Below are positions 25,205 to 33,471 of a stretch of 64,000 nt of DNA, piece after piece. Under the pieces are notes generated by a model. That model had not been told where the DNA came from and made no database searches. It saw nothing but the letters and a program-made list of their open reading frames with translations. The stretch's first letter is position 1. Each line of letters begins with the position of its first letter. The stretch comes from Agromyces sp. Leaf222 (GTDB lineage: Bacteria > Actinomycetota > Actinomycetes > Actinomycetales > Microbacteriaceae): the NCBI RefSeq assembly GCF_001421565.1, contig NZ_LMKQ01000001.1, positions 2,350,605-2,414,604 on the forward strand, written 5' to 3'. The translations under genes and the position numbers were made by a program.

Positions 25205-26551
25205 CTACTTCCCGGTGATGGTGAAGCCTTGCTCTTCACCGTACTGAAGTCCGGCGTCCTGCCATGCGGCGAGGCCGTCGTTCAGGTCGCCCTTGTCCTC
25301 GTAGACCTGCCCGACGGTGTCGCCGAAGATGCTGTTCGAGTACGCCTGGAACGGGAGGTAGGTCCACCCCGGGAGCACGTCCTTGGAGGCCTGCGAGAGG
25401 ACTTCGTTGATCTTCTGACCGCCGAAGTAGTCGCTCTCGTAGTTGAGGAATTCATCCGACTCCAGGTCGGCGACCGTGGAGGGGAATCCGCCGCCGGCTG
25501 CGTGGATCGCCGCGCCTTCGGGTCCGTTGAGGAACTGGAGGAACCCGTACGCGACGAGCTTGTTCTTGCTCTGCTCGATGACGGCATCGCCGCCACCACC
25601 GTTCTCCGAGTTCGCAACGGTTCCGTCGTACGTGGGTACCGGTGCGACCCGCCACTGTCCAGCACCGGCAGGCGCGCCATTCTCAAGGTTTCCAGGCATC
25701 CAGGCACCGGTGACGAGGCTTGCGATGCTGCCATCGCCGAGCCCCTTGAACCATTCGTCGCTCCACGATGCGACCGGCGCGACGAGGTCTTCGGCGATCA
25801 TCTGGTTCCAGACCGAGGTCCACTTCTGGGTGCCTTCGTCGCCGGCGAAGTCGATTCCGACATTCTCGCCGTCGACCGTATAGGGCTGCCCACCGGCTTG
25901 CCAGATCATGCTTTGCGCGAACCCGGGGTCGCCGATGTCGTTGACGATGTAGTGGTCCGGGTTGGCGGCGTGGATCTTCCGGGCAGCGTCGAGGTACTCA
26001 TCCCAGGTGGTCGGTACATCGATGCCGAGATCGTCGAACACGTCTTGCCGATAGAACATGGCCATGGGCCCGGAATCCTGAGGGAGGCCGTAGATGCCTC
26101 CATTGATCGCCACAGACCCCCAAGTGCCTGGCGTGTACTGGTCAGCCAGGTCGGCGGCACCGAAATCGGTGAGGTCCGCGAGCGACCCGGAGAGCGCGAA
26201 CTGCGGGAACGCGTAGTACTCGATCTGCGCGACATCGGGGGCGCCACTGCCGGCCTTGATCGCGTTCTGGAGCTTCGTGTAGTGGTCGTTGCCGGTGCCG
26301 ACGTTCTCGAGCTTGACGTCGATCTTGGGGTACTTCTTCTCGAATGCGTCGACGATGTCTTCGGCCTGGGGCGCCCACGTCCAGAAGGTGATCGACGACT
26401 CCTTCTGGAGGGCGGCGTCGATCTCGGCCTGCGTGGCGCCGGTGGCGTCTGCTGCGTCGGTGGAGCCTGAGGAACAGGCGGCGAGCGTGCCTGCAAGGGC
26501 GACCGCGACGGCGGCGGCGGCCCAGCGACTGGTGCTGCGGAATCGGTGCAT
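25205..26551 (-). CDS. ABC transporter sugar-binding lipoprotein
   Basis: 448-residue extracellular solute-binding protein (family 1) that captures a carbohydrate for the two permeases encoded just upstream. A lipoprotein signal ends in LAAC with the lipidated Cys at 26. The mature part shows SITFWTWAP at the start of lobe 1, the typical YPKIDVKLENV, and WDEYLDAARKI. ATG at 26551 is preceded by AAAGGAAAAG. Ser/Gly-rich linker after the Cys. The operon encodes no ATP-binding subunit, so a shared MsmK/MsiK-type ATPase from elsewhere is needed (known for actinobacterial CUT1 importers). Confidence 0.92.
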   Translation of the reverse strand: MHRFRSTSRWAAAAVAVALAGTLAACSSGSTDAADATGATQAEIDAALQKESSITFWTWAPQAEDIVDAFEKKYPKIDVKLENVGTGNDHYTKLQNAIKAGSGAPDVAQIEYYAFPQFALSGSLADLTDFGAADLADQYTPGTWGSVAINGGIYGLPQDSGPMAMFYRQDVFDDLGIDVPTTWDEYLDAARKIHAANPDHYIVNDIGDPGFAQSMIWQAGGQPYTVDGENVGIDFAGDEGTQKWTSVWNQMIAEDLVAPVASWSDEWFKGLGDGSIASLVTGAWMPGNLENGAPAGAGQWRVAPVPTYDGTVANSENGGGGDAVIEQSKNKLVAYGFLQFLNGPEGAAIHAAGGGFPSTVADLESDEFLNYESDYFGGQKINEVLSQASKDVLPGWTYLPFQAYSNSIFGDTVGQVYEDKGDLNDGLAAWQDAGLQYGEEQGFTITGK

Positions 26552-26622
26552 GGAACTTTTCCTTTCACTGCGTTGTGTGGATCGAGCACGGGTGCTCGGG
26601 GTCGTCTGCAGGATGGTGCGCA

Positions 26623-27540
26623 TCACTGCTTGACGCTTCCGGCCGCGAGTCCCGACTGCCAGTACCGCTGCAGGAAGAGGAACGCGACGATGATGGGGAC
26701 GATGGTCAGCAGGGAGCCCGTGATCACCAGGTTGAAGATGGCCTCGCCGCCAGCGGTCGATGCCTGGGCGTTCCAGGCGTTCAGGCCAACGGTCAGCGGG
26801 TACCACGTGGAGTCGCTCAGCATGATCAGCGGCAGGAAGTAGTTGTTCCAGGTGGCCACGATCGTGAAGAGCAGGACCGTCACGAAGCCCGGGGCGAGGA
26901 GCCGCGCCGAGATCGTGAAGAAGGTGCGGATCTCGCCCGCCCCGTCGATACGCGCGGATTCGAGCAGTTCGGTCGGGACGGCGTCGATCGCGTAGACCCA
27001 GACGAGGTAGAGGCCGAACGGGCTGATCAGTGACGGGATGATGATCGCCCACGGGGTGTTGGTCAGGCCGAGCTGGCTGAACATCAGGAAGGTGGGCACG
27101 GCGAGCGCCGTGCCCGGCACGGCTACGGCGCCGAGGACGACGGCGAACACGGCACGACGGCCCGGGAACGCGAACTTCGCGAGCCCGTATCCGGCCAGGG
27201 TCGCGAGCAGCGTTGCCCCGCCGGCTCCGAGCACGACGTAGAGCACGGTGTTGCCGAACCATCGGATGAAGGCGCCGTCGTCGTAGGTGAGGGTGTCGAC
27301 GATGTTGTCCCACAGCGCGAAGTCGCCTGAGAACCACAACCCGAAGCTCGACAGAAGCGCGTCTTGGGTCTTCGTCGAGTTGATGAAGAGCCACACCAGC
27401 GGGAGCAGGGCGTAGATGGCGAGCACGGCCATGAGCACAGTGAGGAGGATCGATCGGCGTGGCGCCGATGCCGGACGCATGCGAGCGAGCTGAACGCGGC
27501 CACGGATGTGCGGAGTGACGACGGCTTTCGTCTCGGTCAT
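26623..27540 (-). CDS. Carbohydrate ABC permease, MalG/CUT1 type
   Basis: 305-residue inner-membrane permease with six predicted helices. The N-terminal helix LLTVLMAVLAIYALLPLVWL precedes a periplasmic loop, and the EAA-like coupling loop is ESARIDGAGEIRTFFTIS. Its ATG overlaps the stop of the other permease gene (ATGA), fixing the start. Works with the partner permease and the binding lipoprotein to import an oligosaccharide. Confidence 0.92.
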   Translation of the reverse strand: MTETKAVVTPHIRGRVQLARMRPASAPRRSILLTVLMAVLAIYALLPLVWLFINSTKTQDALLSSFGLWFSGDFALWDNIVDTLTYDDGAFIRWFGNTVLYVVLGAGGATLLATLAGYGLAKFAFPGRRAVFAVVLGAVAVPGTALAVPTFLMFSQLGLTNTPWAIIIPSLISPFGLYLVWVYAIDAVPTELLESARIDGAGEIRTFFTISARLLAPGFVTVLLFTIVATWNNYFLPLIMLSDSTWYPLTVGLNAWNAQASTAGGEAIFNLVITGSLLTIVPIIVAFLFLQRYWQSGLAAGSVKQ

Positions 27541-28466
27541 CGGAGTTGGTCCTTCTGCGAGCCGGAGAGCTGGACGACATAGGCGATGAGCATGGTGATG
27601 AGCCCCATGATGATGGCGATCGCGGCCGAGTAGTTGAACTGCTGGCCGGCGAAGGAGAGGTTGTAGGCGTACATGTTCGGCGTGAAGTAGGTGCTGATCG
27701 CGTTGGGTGCGAGCGATTTCAGGATGTTCGGTTCGTTGAAGAGCTGGAAGCTTCCGATGACGGAGAAGATCGCGGCGATCACAATCGCGCCGCGGATGGC
27801 CGGGATCTTGATGTTCCACACGATCCGGTACTGGCCCGCCCCGTCGAGGGATGCGGCCTCGTACAGATCGGTCGGAATGACCCGAAGCGCGGCGTAGAAG
27901 ATGAGCATGTTGTAGCCGATGAACTCCCACGTCACGATGTTGCCGATCGCGGCGAGGATCCAGCTTCCGGACAACGGGGCGGGGATGTCCAGGCCGAAGG
28001 CATCGTTGATGTTGCCGATGAGCCCGAACCGGGTGCCGAAGATGAAGCCCCACATCAGGGTCGCCACGACGGCGGGAACGGCGTAGGGCAGGAAGATCGA
28101 GATGCGGAAGAACGCCGAGAAGCGCAGGCGGCCGCTGTCGATCGCGAGAGCGGACACGAGCGCGATCACCAGCATGATCGGCACTTGGACGAGCAGGAAC
28201 ACCAGGACCCGGGAGAAGGACTCCCAGAACTTCGGATCGCCGAGCGCCTGCGCATAGTTGGCGAGCCCGACGAAGCTGTTGCCGCCGATGAGCTGCTCGC
28301 GGAAGAGGCTGAGGTAGATCGAGTAGACCACCGGTGCCACGAGGACCAGCAGGAACACCGCCATGAAGGGTCCGACGAAGATCCACCCGGTCCAGTTCGG
28401 TCGGTCGCGACGCGTTCTGAGCATCGGGCGGTCCGCGCGCACGGGCGGAGAAGACAGCACTGTCAT
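27537..28466 (-). CDS. Carbohydrate ABC permease, MalF/CUT1 type
   Basis: 309-residue permease with six helices, starting after a basic N-terminal tail (WTGWIFVGPFMAVFLLVL is helix 1). The EAA-like loop is YEAASLDGAGQYRIVWNIKI. ATG 28466 follows AGGAAAG. First gene of the importer operon; the AT-rich block around 28550-28568 upstream is the likely promoter/operator. Substrate unknown, though neighbouring GH30 and GH2 genes point to galacto-oligosaccharides. Confidence 0.92.
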   Translation of the reverse strand: MTVLSSPPVRADRPMLRTRRDRPNWTGWIFVGPFMAVFLLVLVAPVVYSIYLSLFREQLIGGNSFVGLANYAQALGDPKFWESFSRVLVFLLVQVPIMLVIALVSALAIDSGRLRFSAFFRISIFLPYAVPAVVATLMWGFIFGTRFGLIGNINDAFGLDIPAPLSGSWILAAIGNIVTWEFIGYNMLIFYAALRVIPTDLYEAASLDGAGQYRIVWNIKIPAIRGAIVIAAIFSVIGSFQLFNEPNILKSLAPNAISTYFTPNMYAYNLSFAGQQFNYSAAIAIIMGLITMLIAYVVQLSGSQKDQLR

Positions 28467-28549
28467 CGGGCTTTCCTGTCGACGAGAAACGACGTTTCGT
28501 GATTCGAGTCCCGAACGCTGGTGTGCCTCCGGAACTTCCTGCAGGAGTA

Positions 28550-28568
28550 CTATAAGCATATTATTTAG
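28550..28568. promoter_or_regulatory. AT-rich promoter/operator between divergent units
   Basis: CTATAAGCATATTATTTAG lies between the ABC operon (-) and the dehydratase gene (+), with -10-like hexamers readable on both strands. It is similar to the AT-rich site in front of the FadR-type gene, which may act here. Confidence 0.4.
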
Positions 28569-28674
28569 GAAATGCGAACGAGAGCCGTGCAGCACGGCCG
28601 ACCTCGCGATCAACCGTTCGGGCACCCGTCGAAGTCGACGTGGAACGTCGACGACGAAGAGAAGGAGCAGCGAA

Positions 28675-28700
28675 TGCGGCAGACACGAGCCGAGGCATGA
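28675..28700 (+). CDS. Eight-codon leader ORF coupled to the dehydratase
   Basis: AAGGAG at 28663-28668, six bases before ATG 28675, starts the peptide MRQTRAEA, whose TGA overlaps the ATG of the dehydratase (ATGA). The dehydratase start itself has GAGG only one base away, so ribosomes probably enter at the mini-ORF and re-start. It may be simple coupling or a regulatory leader. Confidence 0.45.
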
Positions 28701-30454
28701 ACGAGAGCCCGGAGCGGCGAGGGGCACGAAACCTCGGCTCCACGGGCCTTCGGAGCCGGGCGTGGCTCGGCGACGGAGGCAAGAACGGCTTCATCGCACG
28801 ACATCACCTGCGACAGGCGGGGTTCTCCGGGCGTCAGTTCGACGGGCGCCCGGTGATCGGCATCGCGAACACCTGGTCTGAGCTCACCCCGTGCAACATC
28901 CACCTGCGGGGTCTTGCCGAGGCCGTTCGCCGAGGCATCCAGCAGGCCGGCGGGTTCGCCCTCGAGTTCCCGGTGCTCTCACTCGGGGAGCCCTTCATGC
29001 GCCCCACGACGATGCTGTATCGCAACATGATGGCGATGGAACTCGAGGAGCTGGTTCGAGCCAATCCGCTCGACGCCGTCGTCGTGCTCACCGGCTGCGA
29101 CAAGACCACGCCCGCTGCCCTGATGGCGCTGGCCAGCGTCGACCTGCCCTCGATCGTCCTGACCGGCGGGCCCATGCTGAACGGGCGGTTCCGAGGCCGC
29201 ACCGTGGGCAGCGGCACCGACATCTGGCGCATGACCGAGGGCCTTCGCGCCGGAACCGTCACTCAAGAGGAGTTCACCGAATTCGAGAGCTGTCTCAACC
29301 GATCCCCCGGCCATTGCATGACGATGGGCACGGCGTCGACGATGGCGAGCATCACCGAGGCCCTCGGCATGCAGCTCCCGGGCGCGGCAGCGCTGCCCGC
29401 CGTCGATTCACGCAGGACCGTGCTCGCCGAAGACACCGGTGCACGCGCCGTGGAACTGGCGCTCGAGGGCCTTCGTCCATCCGAGATCATGACGCGCGAG
29501 GCGCTCGAGAACGCCCTGGTCGTCAACGCCGCGTGCGGCGGTTCGACCAACGCGGTCCTGCACCTGCTGGCCATCGCCGGCCGATTGGGGGTGCCACTCT
29601 CGCTCGACGACATCGACGCCGTCAGCCGCGAGATCCCCCTACTCGTCGACCTGATGCCGAGCGGACGGTTCCTCATGGAGGAGTTCGCCTACGCGGGCGG
29701 CGTGCCTGCGCTCATGGCCGAACTCCGCGAACGGCTGCACCTGAATTCGATCACCGTCACCGGGCAGACGCTCGGCGCCGACCTCGCGAGCGCCCGCAAC
29801 GACGACTCCGAGGTCATCCGTCCCCTGGAGAATCCGGTGCAGCCGGCCGGCTCCGGCACCGCCGTGCTCCGCGGCAACCTCGCGCCGGACGGCGCCGTGC
29901 TGAAGGTCAGCGCGGCCGATCCCGACCTGCTCACCCACACGGGACCGGCACTCGTCTTCGATCGACTCGAGGACTACCAGGCGGTCATGGGCGACCTCGA
30001 CCTCGACGTGACGGCCGACACGGTCCTCATCGTGCGCAACTGCGGCCCTCGGGGATACCCGGGCATGCCGGAGGTCGGCAACCTGCCGATGCCGGCGAAG
30101 CTCCTGGCGCAGGGCGTGCTGGACATGGTCCGGATCTCCGATGCCCGGATGAGCGGCACTGCATTCGGTGCCTGCGTGCTCCACGTGGCGCCCGAGGCCG
30201 CGGTCGGCGGTCCGCTCGCCCATGTCCGCACCGGCGACATGATCGTGCTCGATGTCCCGAACCGTCGCCTCGAGATGCTCGTCGACGATGAGGAGCTCGT
30301 ACGTCGTGCCGCGACGTGGACTCCCGCCGAACCGCCCAGCGGCCGCGGATGGACGCGCATCTACACCGAGCACGTGACCCAGGCCGACACCGGCGCCGAC
30401 CTGGACTTCCTCGTCGGCTCCAGCGGCAGCGAACCCGCCAAAGCCCCATTCTGA
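28697..30454 (+). CDS. IlvD/Edd family sugar-acid dehydratase
   Basis: 585-residue dehydratase of the dihydroxy-acid/6-phosphogluconate dehydratase family, converting an aldonate to a 2-keto-3-deoxy-aldonate. Iron-sulphur ligands are Cys66 (TWSELTPCNIHL), Cys134 (TGCDKTTPA) and Cys206 (SPGHCMTMG). Glu/Asp of the Mg site and the C-terminal SDARMSGTAFG are present. Sugar-acid dehydratases (arabinonate, xylonate, galactonate) share this length and the GFIARHHLRQAGF start, whereas IlvD differs there. It is followed 16 bases later by a DapA-like lyase. The substrate is inferred to be galactonate from the locus, not shown by sequence. Confidence 0.88.
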   Translation: MNESPERRGARNLGSTGLRSRAWLGDGGKNGFIARHHLRQAGFSGRQFDGRPVIGIANTWSELTPCNIHLRGLAEAVRRGIQQAGGFALEFPVLSLGEPFMRPTTMLYRNMMAMELEELVRANPLDAVVVLTGCDKTTPAALMALASVDLPSIVLTGGPMLNGRFRGRTVGSGTDIWRMTEGLRAGTVTQEEFTEFESCLNRSPGHCMTMGTASTMASITEALGMQLPGAAALPAVDSRRTVLAEDTGARAVELALEGLRPSEIMTREALENALVVNAACGGSTNAVLHLLAIAGRLGVPLSLDDIDAVSREIPLLVDLMPSGRFLMEEFAYAGGVPALMAELRERLHLNSITVTGQTLGADLASARNDDSEVIRPLENPVQPAGSGTAVLRGNLAPDGAVLKVSAADPDLLTHTGPALVFDRLEDYQAVMGDLDLDVTADTVLIVRNCGPRGYPGMPEVGNLPMPAKLLAQGVLDMVRISDARMSGTAFGACVLHVAPEAAVGGPLAHVRTGDMIVLDVPNRRLEMLVDDEELVRRAATWTPAEPPSGRGWTRIYTEHVTQADTGADLDFLVGSSGSEPAKAPF

Positions 30455-30470
30455 TCGCGAGAGGACCACG

Positions 30471-31379
30471 TTGAACCACCCAAGAGTGACCGGCGTCTGC
30501 CCGGTCGTCGAAACCCCGTTCACCCCAGACGGAGCGATCGACATCCCGAGCTTCGAGCGACTGATCGATCGCCTCCTTGCGGCAGGCATTCGATCGGTGA
30601 TGTACCCGGGCTTCGCCAGCGAGTTCTACAAGCTGAGCGATGCGGAACGGGATCAGCTCACCGAGATCCTGATCGAGCGGATGCATCGCGTACACGGGAC
30701 CGTCGTCGTCGTGTCCGTGCCCGACCACTCGACCGCGCTTGCCGTGGCTCGTGCCCGCCGCGCCGTCGCGCTCGGCGCTGACCTGGTGAACATCCTGCCG
30801 CCTCACCTGCACGGACCGAGCACGAGCGCCGTGCAGGATCACGTCCGAGAGGTGCTCGCAGCCATCGACCCCACGCCGGCGATCCTGCAGTACGCGCCGG
30901 CGCAGACCGGCACGGCCCTGTCCGCCGCGACGATCTCGCAGGCCGCCGCGGCTGCGCCGAACCTGGTGCAGGTGAAGGTGGAGTCCGCGCCGCCCGGCCA
31001 GCTCATCGCCGCACTTCACGGCGAGGACCCCGCGCTGGACTCGGTCGTCGGCTATGCCGGCGTCCAGCTCATCGACGCCCTGCGGCGGGGAGCCGTCGGC
31101 GTTCAGCCCGGGAGTTCGTTCGCAGAGATCTACCTGCGCATCTGGCACGCCTGGGAGAACGGCGACCGCGACGCGGCGGTGCGGCTCCACACCAGACTCC
31201 TGCCCTACATCTCCTACTGGATGCAGTCGATCGAGCTCATCATCGCGGCGGAGAAGCGGATCTCGATGCTCCGCGGCATGATCGACACTGACGTCTGTCG
31301 CGCACCGGCACGGACCCTCGATGCGGAGGAACGGGCGATGATCGATCGATTCCTCGAGGAGTTCGCCGACCTCCTCTAG
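30471..31379 (+). CDS. DapA-superfamily aldolase/dehydratase
   Basis: 302-residue TIM-barrel enzyme of the dihydrodipicolinate synthase/N-acetylneuraminate lyase family. The Schiff-base Lys169 lies in LVQVKVES and the catalytic Tyr141 in ILQYAPAQTG. The opening VTGVCPVVETPFTPDG is typical. TTG start with AGAGGA in front. Next to a sugar-acid dehydratase such enzymes cleave 2-keto-3-deoxy-aldonates or dehydrate 2-keto-3-deoxy-pentonates. With a phosphorylative kinase/aldolase pair 6 kb away, it may provide a parallel non-phosphorylative branch. Confidence 0.85.
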   Translation: MNHPRVTGVCPVVETPFTPDGAIDIPSFERLIDRLLAAGIRSVMYPGFASEFYKLSDAERDQLTEILIERMHRVHGTVVVVSVPDHSTALAVARARRAVALGADLVNILPPHLHGPSTSAVQDHVREVLAAIDPTPAILQYAPAQTGTALSAATISQAAAAAPNLVQVKVESAPPGQLIAALHGEDPALDSVVGYAGVQLIDALRRGAVGVQPGSSFAEIYLRIWHAWENGDRDAAVRLHTRLLPYISYWMQSIELIIAAEKRISMLRGMIDTDVCRAPARTLDAEERAMIDRFLEEFADLL

Positions 31380-31387
31380 GGCGGACG

Positions 31388-31435
31388 ACGGGAACGGGGC
31401 CGACCGAGCGAGCGCTCGGCCGACCCCGTTCCCGT
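31388..31435. terminator. Bidirectional hairpin between convergent genes
   Basis: Outer 12-bp arms (ACGGGAACGGGG and complement) and an inner hairpin CCGAGC-4 nt-GCTCGG fill the 60-bp gap between the DapA-like gene (+) and the GH30 gene (-). Confidence 0.85.
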
Positions 31436-31439
31436 TCGT

Positions 31440-33362
31440 CTAGTCGAGGGCGATGCTCCATCGCTGATGCGCACCGGAGCCGTCCGACCATTGGACGGCG
31501 GATGCGCCGTTCGACGTCGACTGGCCCGTGATGGAGAGCACCTTCCCACTCTTGCGGTTCACCAGCGCGTCGCCGCCGTCGTTGGTGGGAACCACCTTCC
31601 ATTGCTGGTGATACCCGCCACCGTATGGCCACTGCACGGCGTTTCCGCCGTCGGCGGTGCTCTCACCCGAGATCGAGAGCGCCTGGCCGCTGTTGACGTT
31701 GATGACCTTGACGTAGCCATTGTCGGTGGGCTGGATCTTCCAATCCTGTTCGGCCCCGTTCGTCGCCGGCCACTGCAACACCTGAGCCCCGTTGGCCATG
31801 GATCCCGCCGAGACGGCGAGGTTCTTCCCGCTGTTCGCGTTGACGATCTCGTACGTCGCATTCGCATCCCACACGGGCTGCGACGGCGCGCCGACGTTCA
31901 CCGAGAAGGACGTGACCGAGTTCGCGGGAAGCGTGGTTGCGAGTTGCTTGTTGGTGATCGCCGCTGCTGGGAGCGAGGCGAAAGACTCGGACGACGAGGT
32001 CCTCACGACCGAGGCCGATGAGCCGGTGGACGTGAATGCACCGAGGTTGAACGTCTTGTTCACGGCTGCGCCTGTGTTGTTGATCGCGACGAGCGACAGC
32101 TTTCCGTCTGTCGGCGTGTAGGAGGCCACGACTCGTGCGTCGCCACTGCCGATGATCTGGGAGCCCGGTCGGACGAAGTTCGTGTACTGCCGGAAGAAGT
32201 GATACATCTTGGTCTTCTCGTAGCTGTAGGTCGTTCCGACCATGTCCGCGTGGATCGCACCCCAAGTGATGTTGTACTGCTGCTGGATGGCCTCGTCTTC
32301 GACCGCCTGCCACATCACCCACGCGCTTGGACGCATGATGTCCATGTCCTTGGTGATCGCATCAGCGATCGCGAGACCGGGTCCGACGATGTTGTGATTG
32401 TCGCCGCCCGTGCCGTCGCAGCACCCCCACTCCGACATCCAGAGGTCCTTGCCCGTCGACGTGGCGACGTTCCGTACGCCCTGGCGGTCGCTGCCGCCGT
32501 ACTCGTGCACGTTGATCTGGTCGACGGCGTTGCGGGCTGCAGGCGTCAGCGCATTCCAGTTGGACACGAAGTTGTTCAGGCTGGACGTCTCCGGCCCAGA
32601 GATCCGCGTGTCGAGCCCCTCGGCCGTCAACTTCGCGTTGAGCTTCTCGAGGATCGCGGATTGTGCGCCGGTCGAGAGCTTGTTCCCTTCGGAGATACCG
32701 GCCGGACTCCAGCAGATGTCATGCTCGTTGTACGGGGAGATCGTGCCGAAATCCGTCCCGAAATCGGTCCCGAATTTCTTCAGGACGGTGACCATGTAGG
32801 CCACGAATGCGTCGTAGTTCGCGGGAGCGAGGTTGTCGGTCGTCGCGCAGTTCGGATTTCCGCGAGGGTCGCCGCTGACGGTCATCCAGTACGGCGGACT
32901 GTTGACGAATGCCTCGAAGGTGTCGGCGCCCCGGTCCTTGGCCATGTCGAGCATGATCCGTTGCGGTTCATCGACGGTCCAGTCGTAGGCGACGACACCG
33001 GTCGTCTCGTCCTTCTGCAGGTAGGTCGGCACGGCGCCGCCCGGACGCATCGCCGCGATCGGGTTCGGGTCGGCGCTGCCGCCCAGGTTGTAGCGGACGA
33101 TGTTGAGTCCGAGGCCTTCGGTGGGCGAGTACAGGAGGTCGGCGATCTCGGCGCGCTTCGCCTCGGGCCACGTCCCCACGCGGTCGCCCCACCACGCGAA
33201 GGCCGTGCCCCAGCCCTCCCAATCCGCGACTCGCACCTCACCGGGATCGATGTAGACCCCGACGGCGGCGTCGGCCGGCGCCACTCCTCCCAGAAGCGCA
33301 CCACTCGCGACCATGACTGCGGCGGTGGTGGCCGCGAGCACGTTTCTTCTCCGATTTCGCAT
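31440..33362 (-). CDS. Secreted GH30 glycosidase (beta-1,6-galactanase-like) with ricin-type lectin
   Basis: 640 residues. Sec signal peptide (MRNRRRNVLA... to about residue 33, ADA-AV). The catalytic barrel begins DWEGWGTAFAWWG, resembling endo-beta-1,6-galactanases and other GH30/COG5520 enzymes. Acid/base Glu213 is in SPYNEHD and nucleophile Glu311 in WMSEWGCCD. A beta-sandwich follows, then a ricin-type beta-trefoil (from about 505) with three QxW repeats (QDW, QQW, QRW) for polysaccharide binding. A four-residue FGTD duplication sits just before the acid/base motif. It acts outside the cell, feeding the ABC importer. Confidence 0.85.
   Translation of the reverse strand: MRNRRRNVLAATTAAVMVASGALLGGVAPADAAVGVYIDPGEVRVADWEGWGTAFAWWGDRVGTWPEAKRAEIADLLYSPTEGLGLNIVRYNLGGSADPNPIAAMRPGGAVPTYLQKDETTGVVAYDWTVDEPQRIMLDMAKDRGADTFEAFVNSPPYWMTVSGDPRGNPNCATTDNLAPANYDAFVAYMVTVLKKFGTDFGTDFGTISPYNEHDICWSPAGISEGNKLSTGAQSAILEKLNAKLTAEGLDTRISGPETSSLNNFVSNWNALTPAARNAVDQINVHEYGGSDRQGVRNVATSTGKDLWMSEWGCCDGTGGDNHNIVGPGLAIADAITKDMDIMRPSAWVMWQAVEDEAIQQQYNITWGAIHADMVGTTYSYEKTKMYHFFRQYTNFVRPGSQIIGSGDARVVASYTPTDGKLSLVAINNTGAAVNKTFNLGAFTSTGSSASVVRTSSSESFASLPAAAITNKQLATTLPANSVTSFSVNVGAPSQPVWDANATYEIVNANSGKNLAVSAGSMANGAQVLQWPATNGAEQDWKIQPTDNGYVKVINVNSGQALSISGESTADGGNAVQWPYGGGYHQQWKVVPTNDGGDALVNRKSGKVLSITGQSTSNGASAVQWSDGSGAHQRWSIALD
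32746..32769 (-). repeat. 12-bp in-frame tandem duplication inside GH30
   Basis: Two near-identical 12-mers (CCGAAATCCGTC and CCGAAATCGGTC, plus strand) encode repeated FGTD; a partial third follows. It lies about 30 bases from the codon of the acid/base Glu. Confidence 0.75.
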
Positions 33363-33407
33363 CAGCGAAATTCCCCTCTCGACTCCATTGGCGAGCTCAA
33401 TCGAACC

Positions 33408-33431
33408 CGATTAATAGGTTTATACGATTAA
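33408..33431. promoter_or_regulatory. AT-rich promoter region of GH30
   Basis: Direct repeats CGATTAA at 33408-33414 and 33425-33431 flank GGTTTATA, in an AT-rich block 46-69 bases upstream of the GH30 start codon. GGTTTATA also occurs in the 36.8-kb promoter region. Confidence 0.4.
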
Positions 33432-33471
33432 AATGAGGAAGGGAAGTCCACGGTGGACCTTGCGGCTGCGA

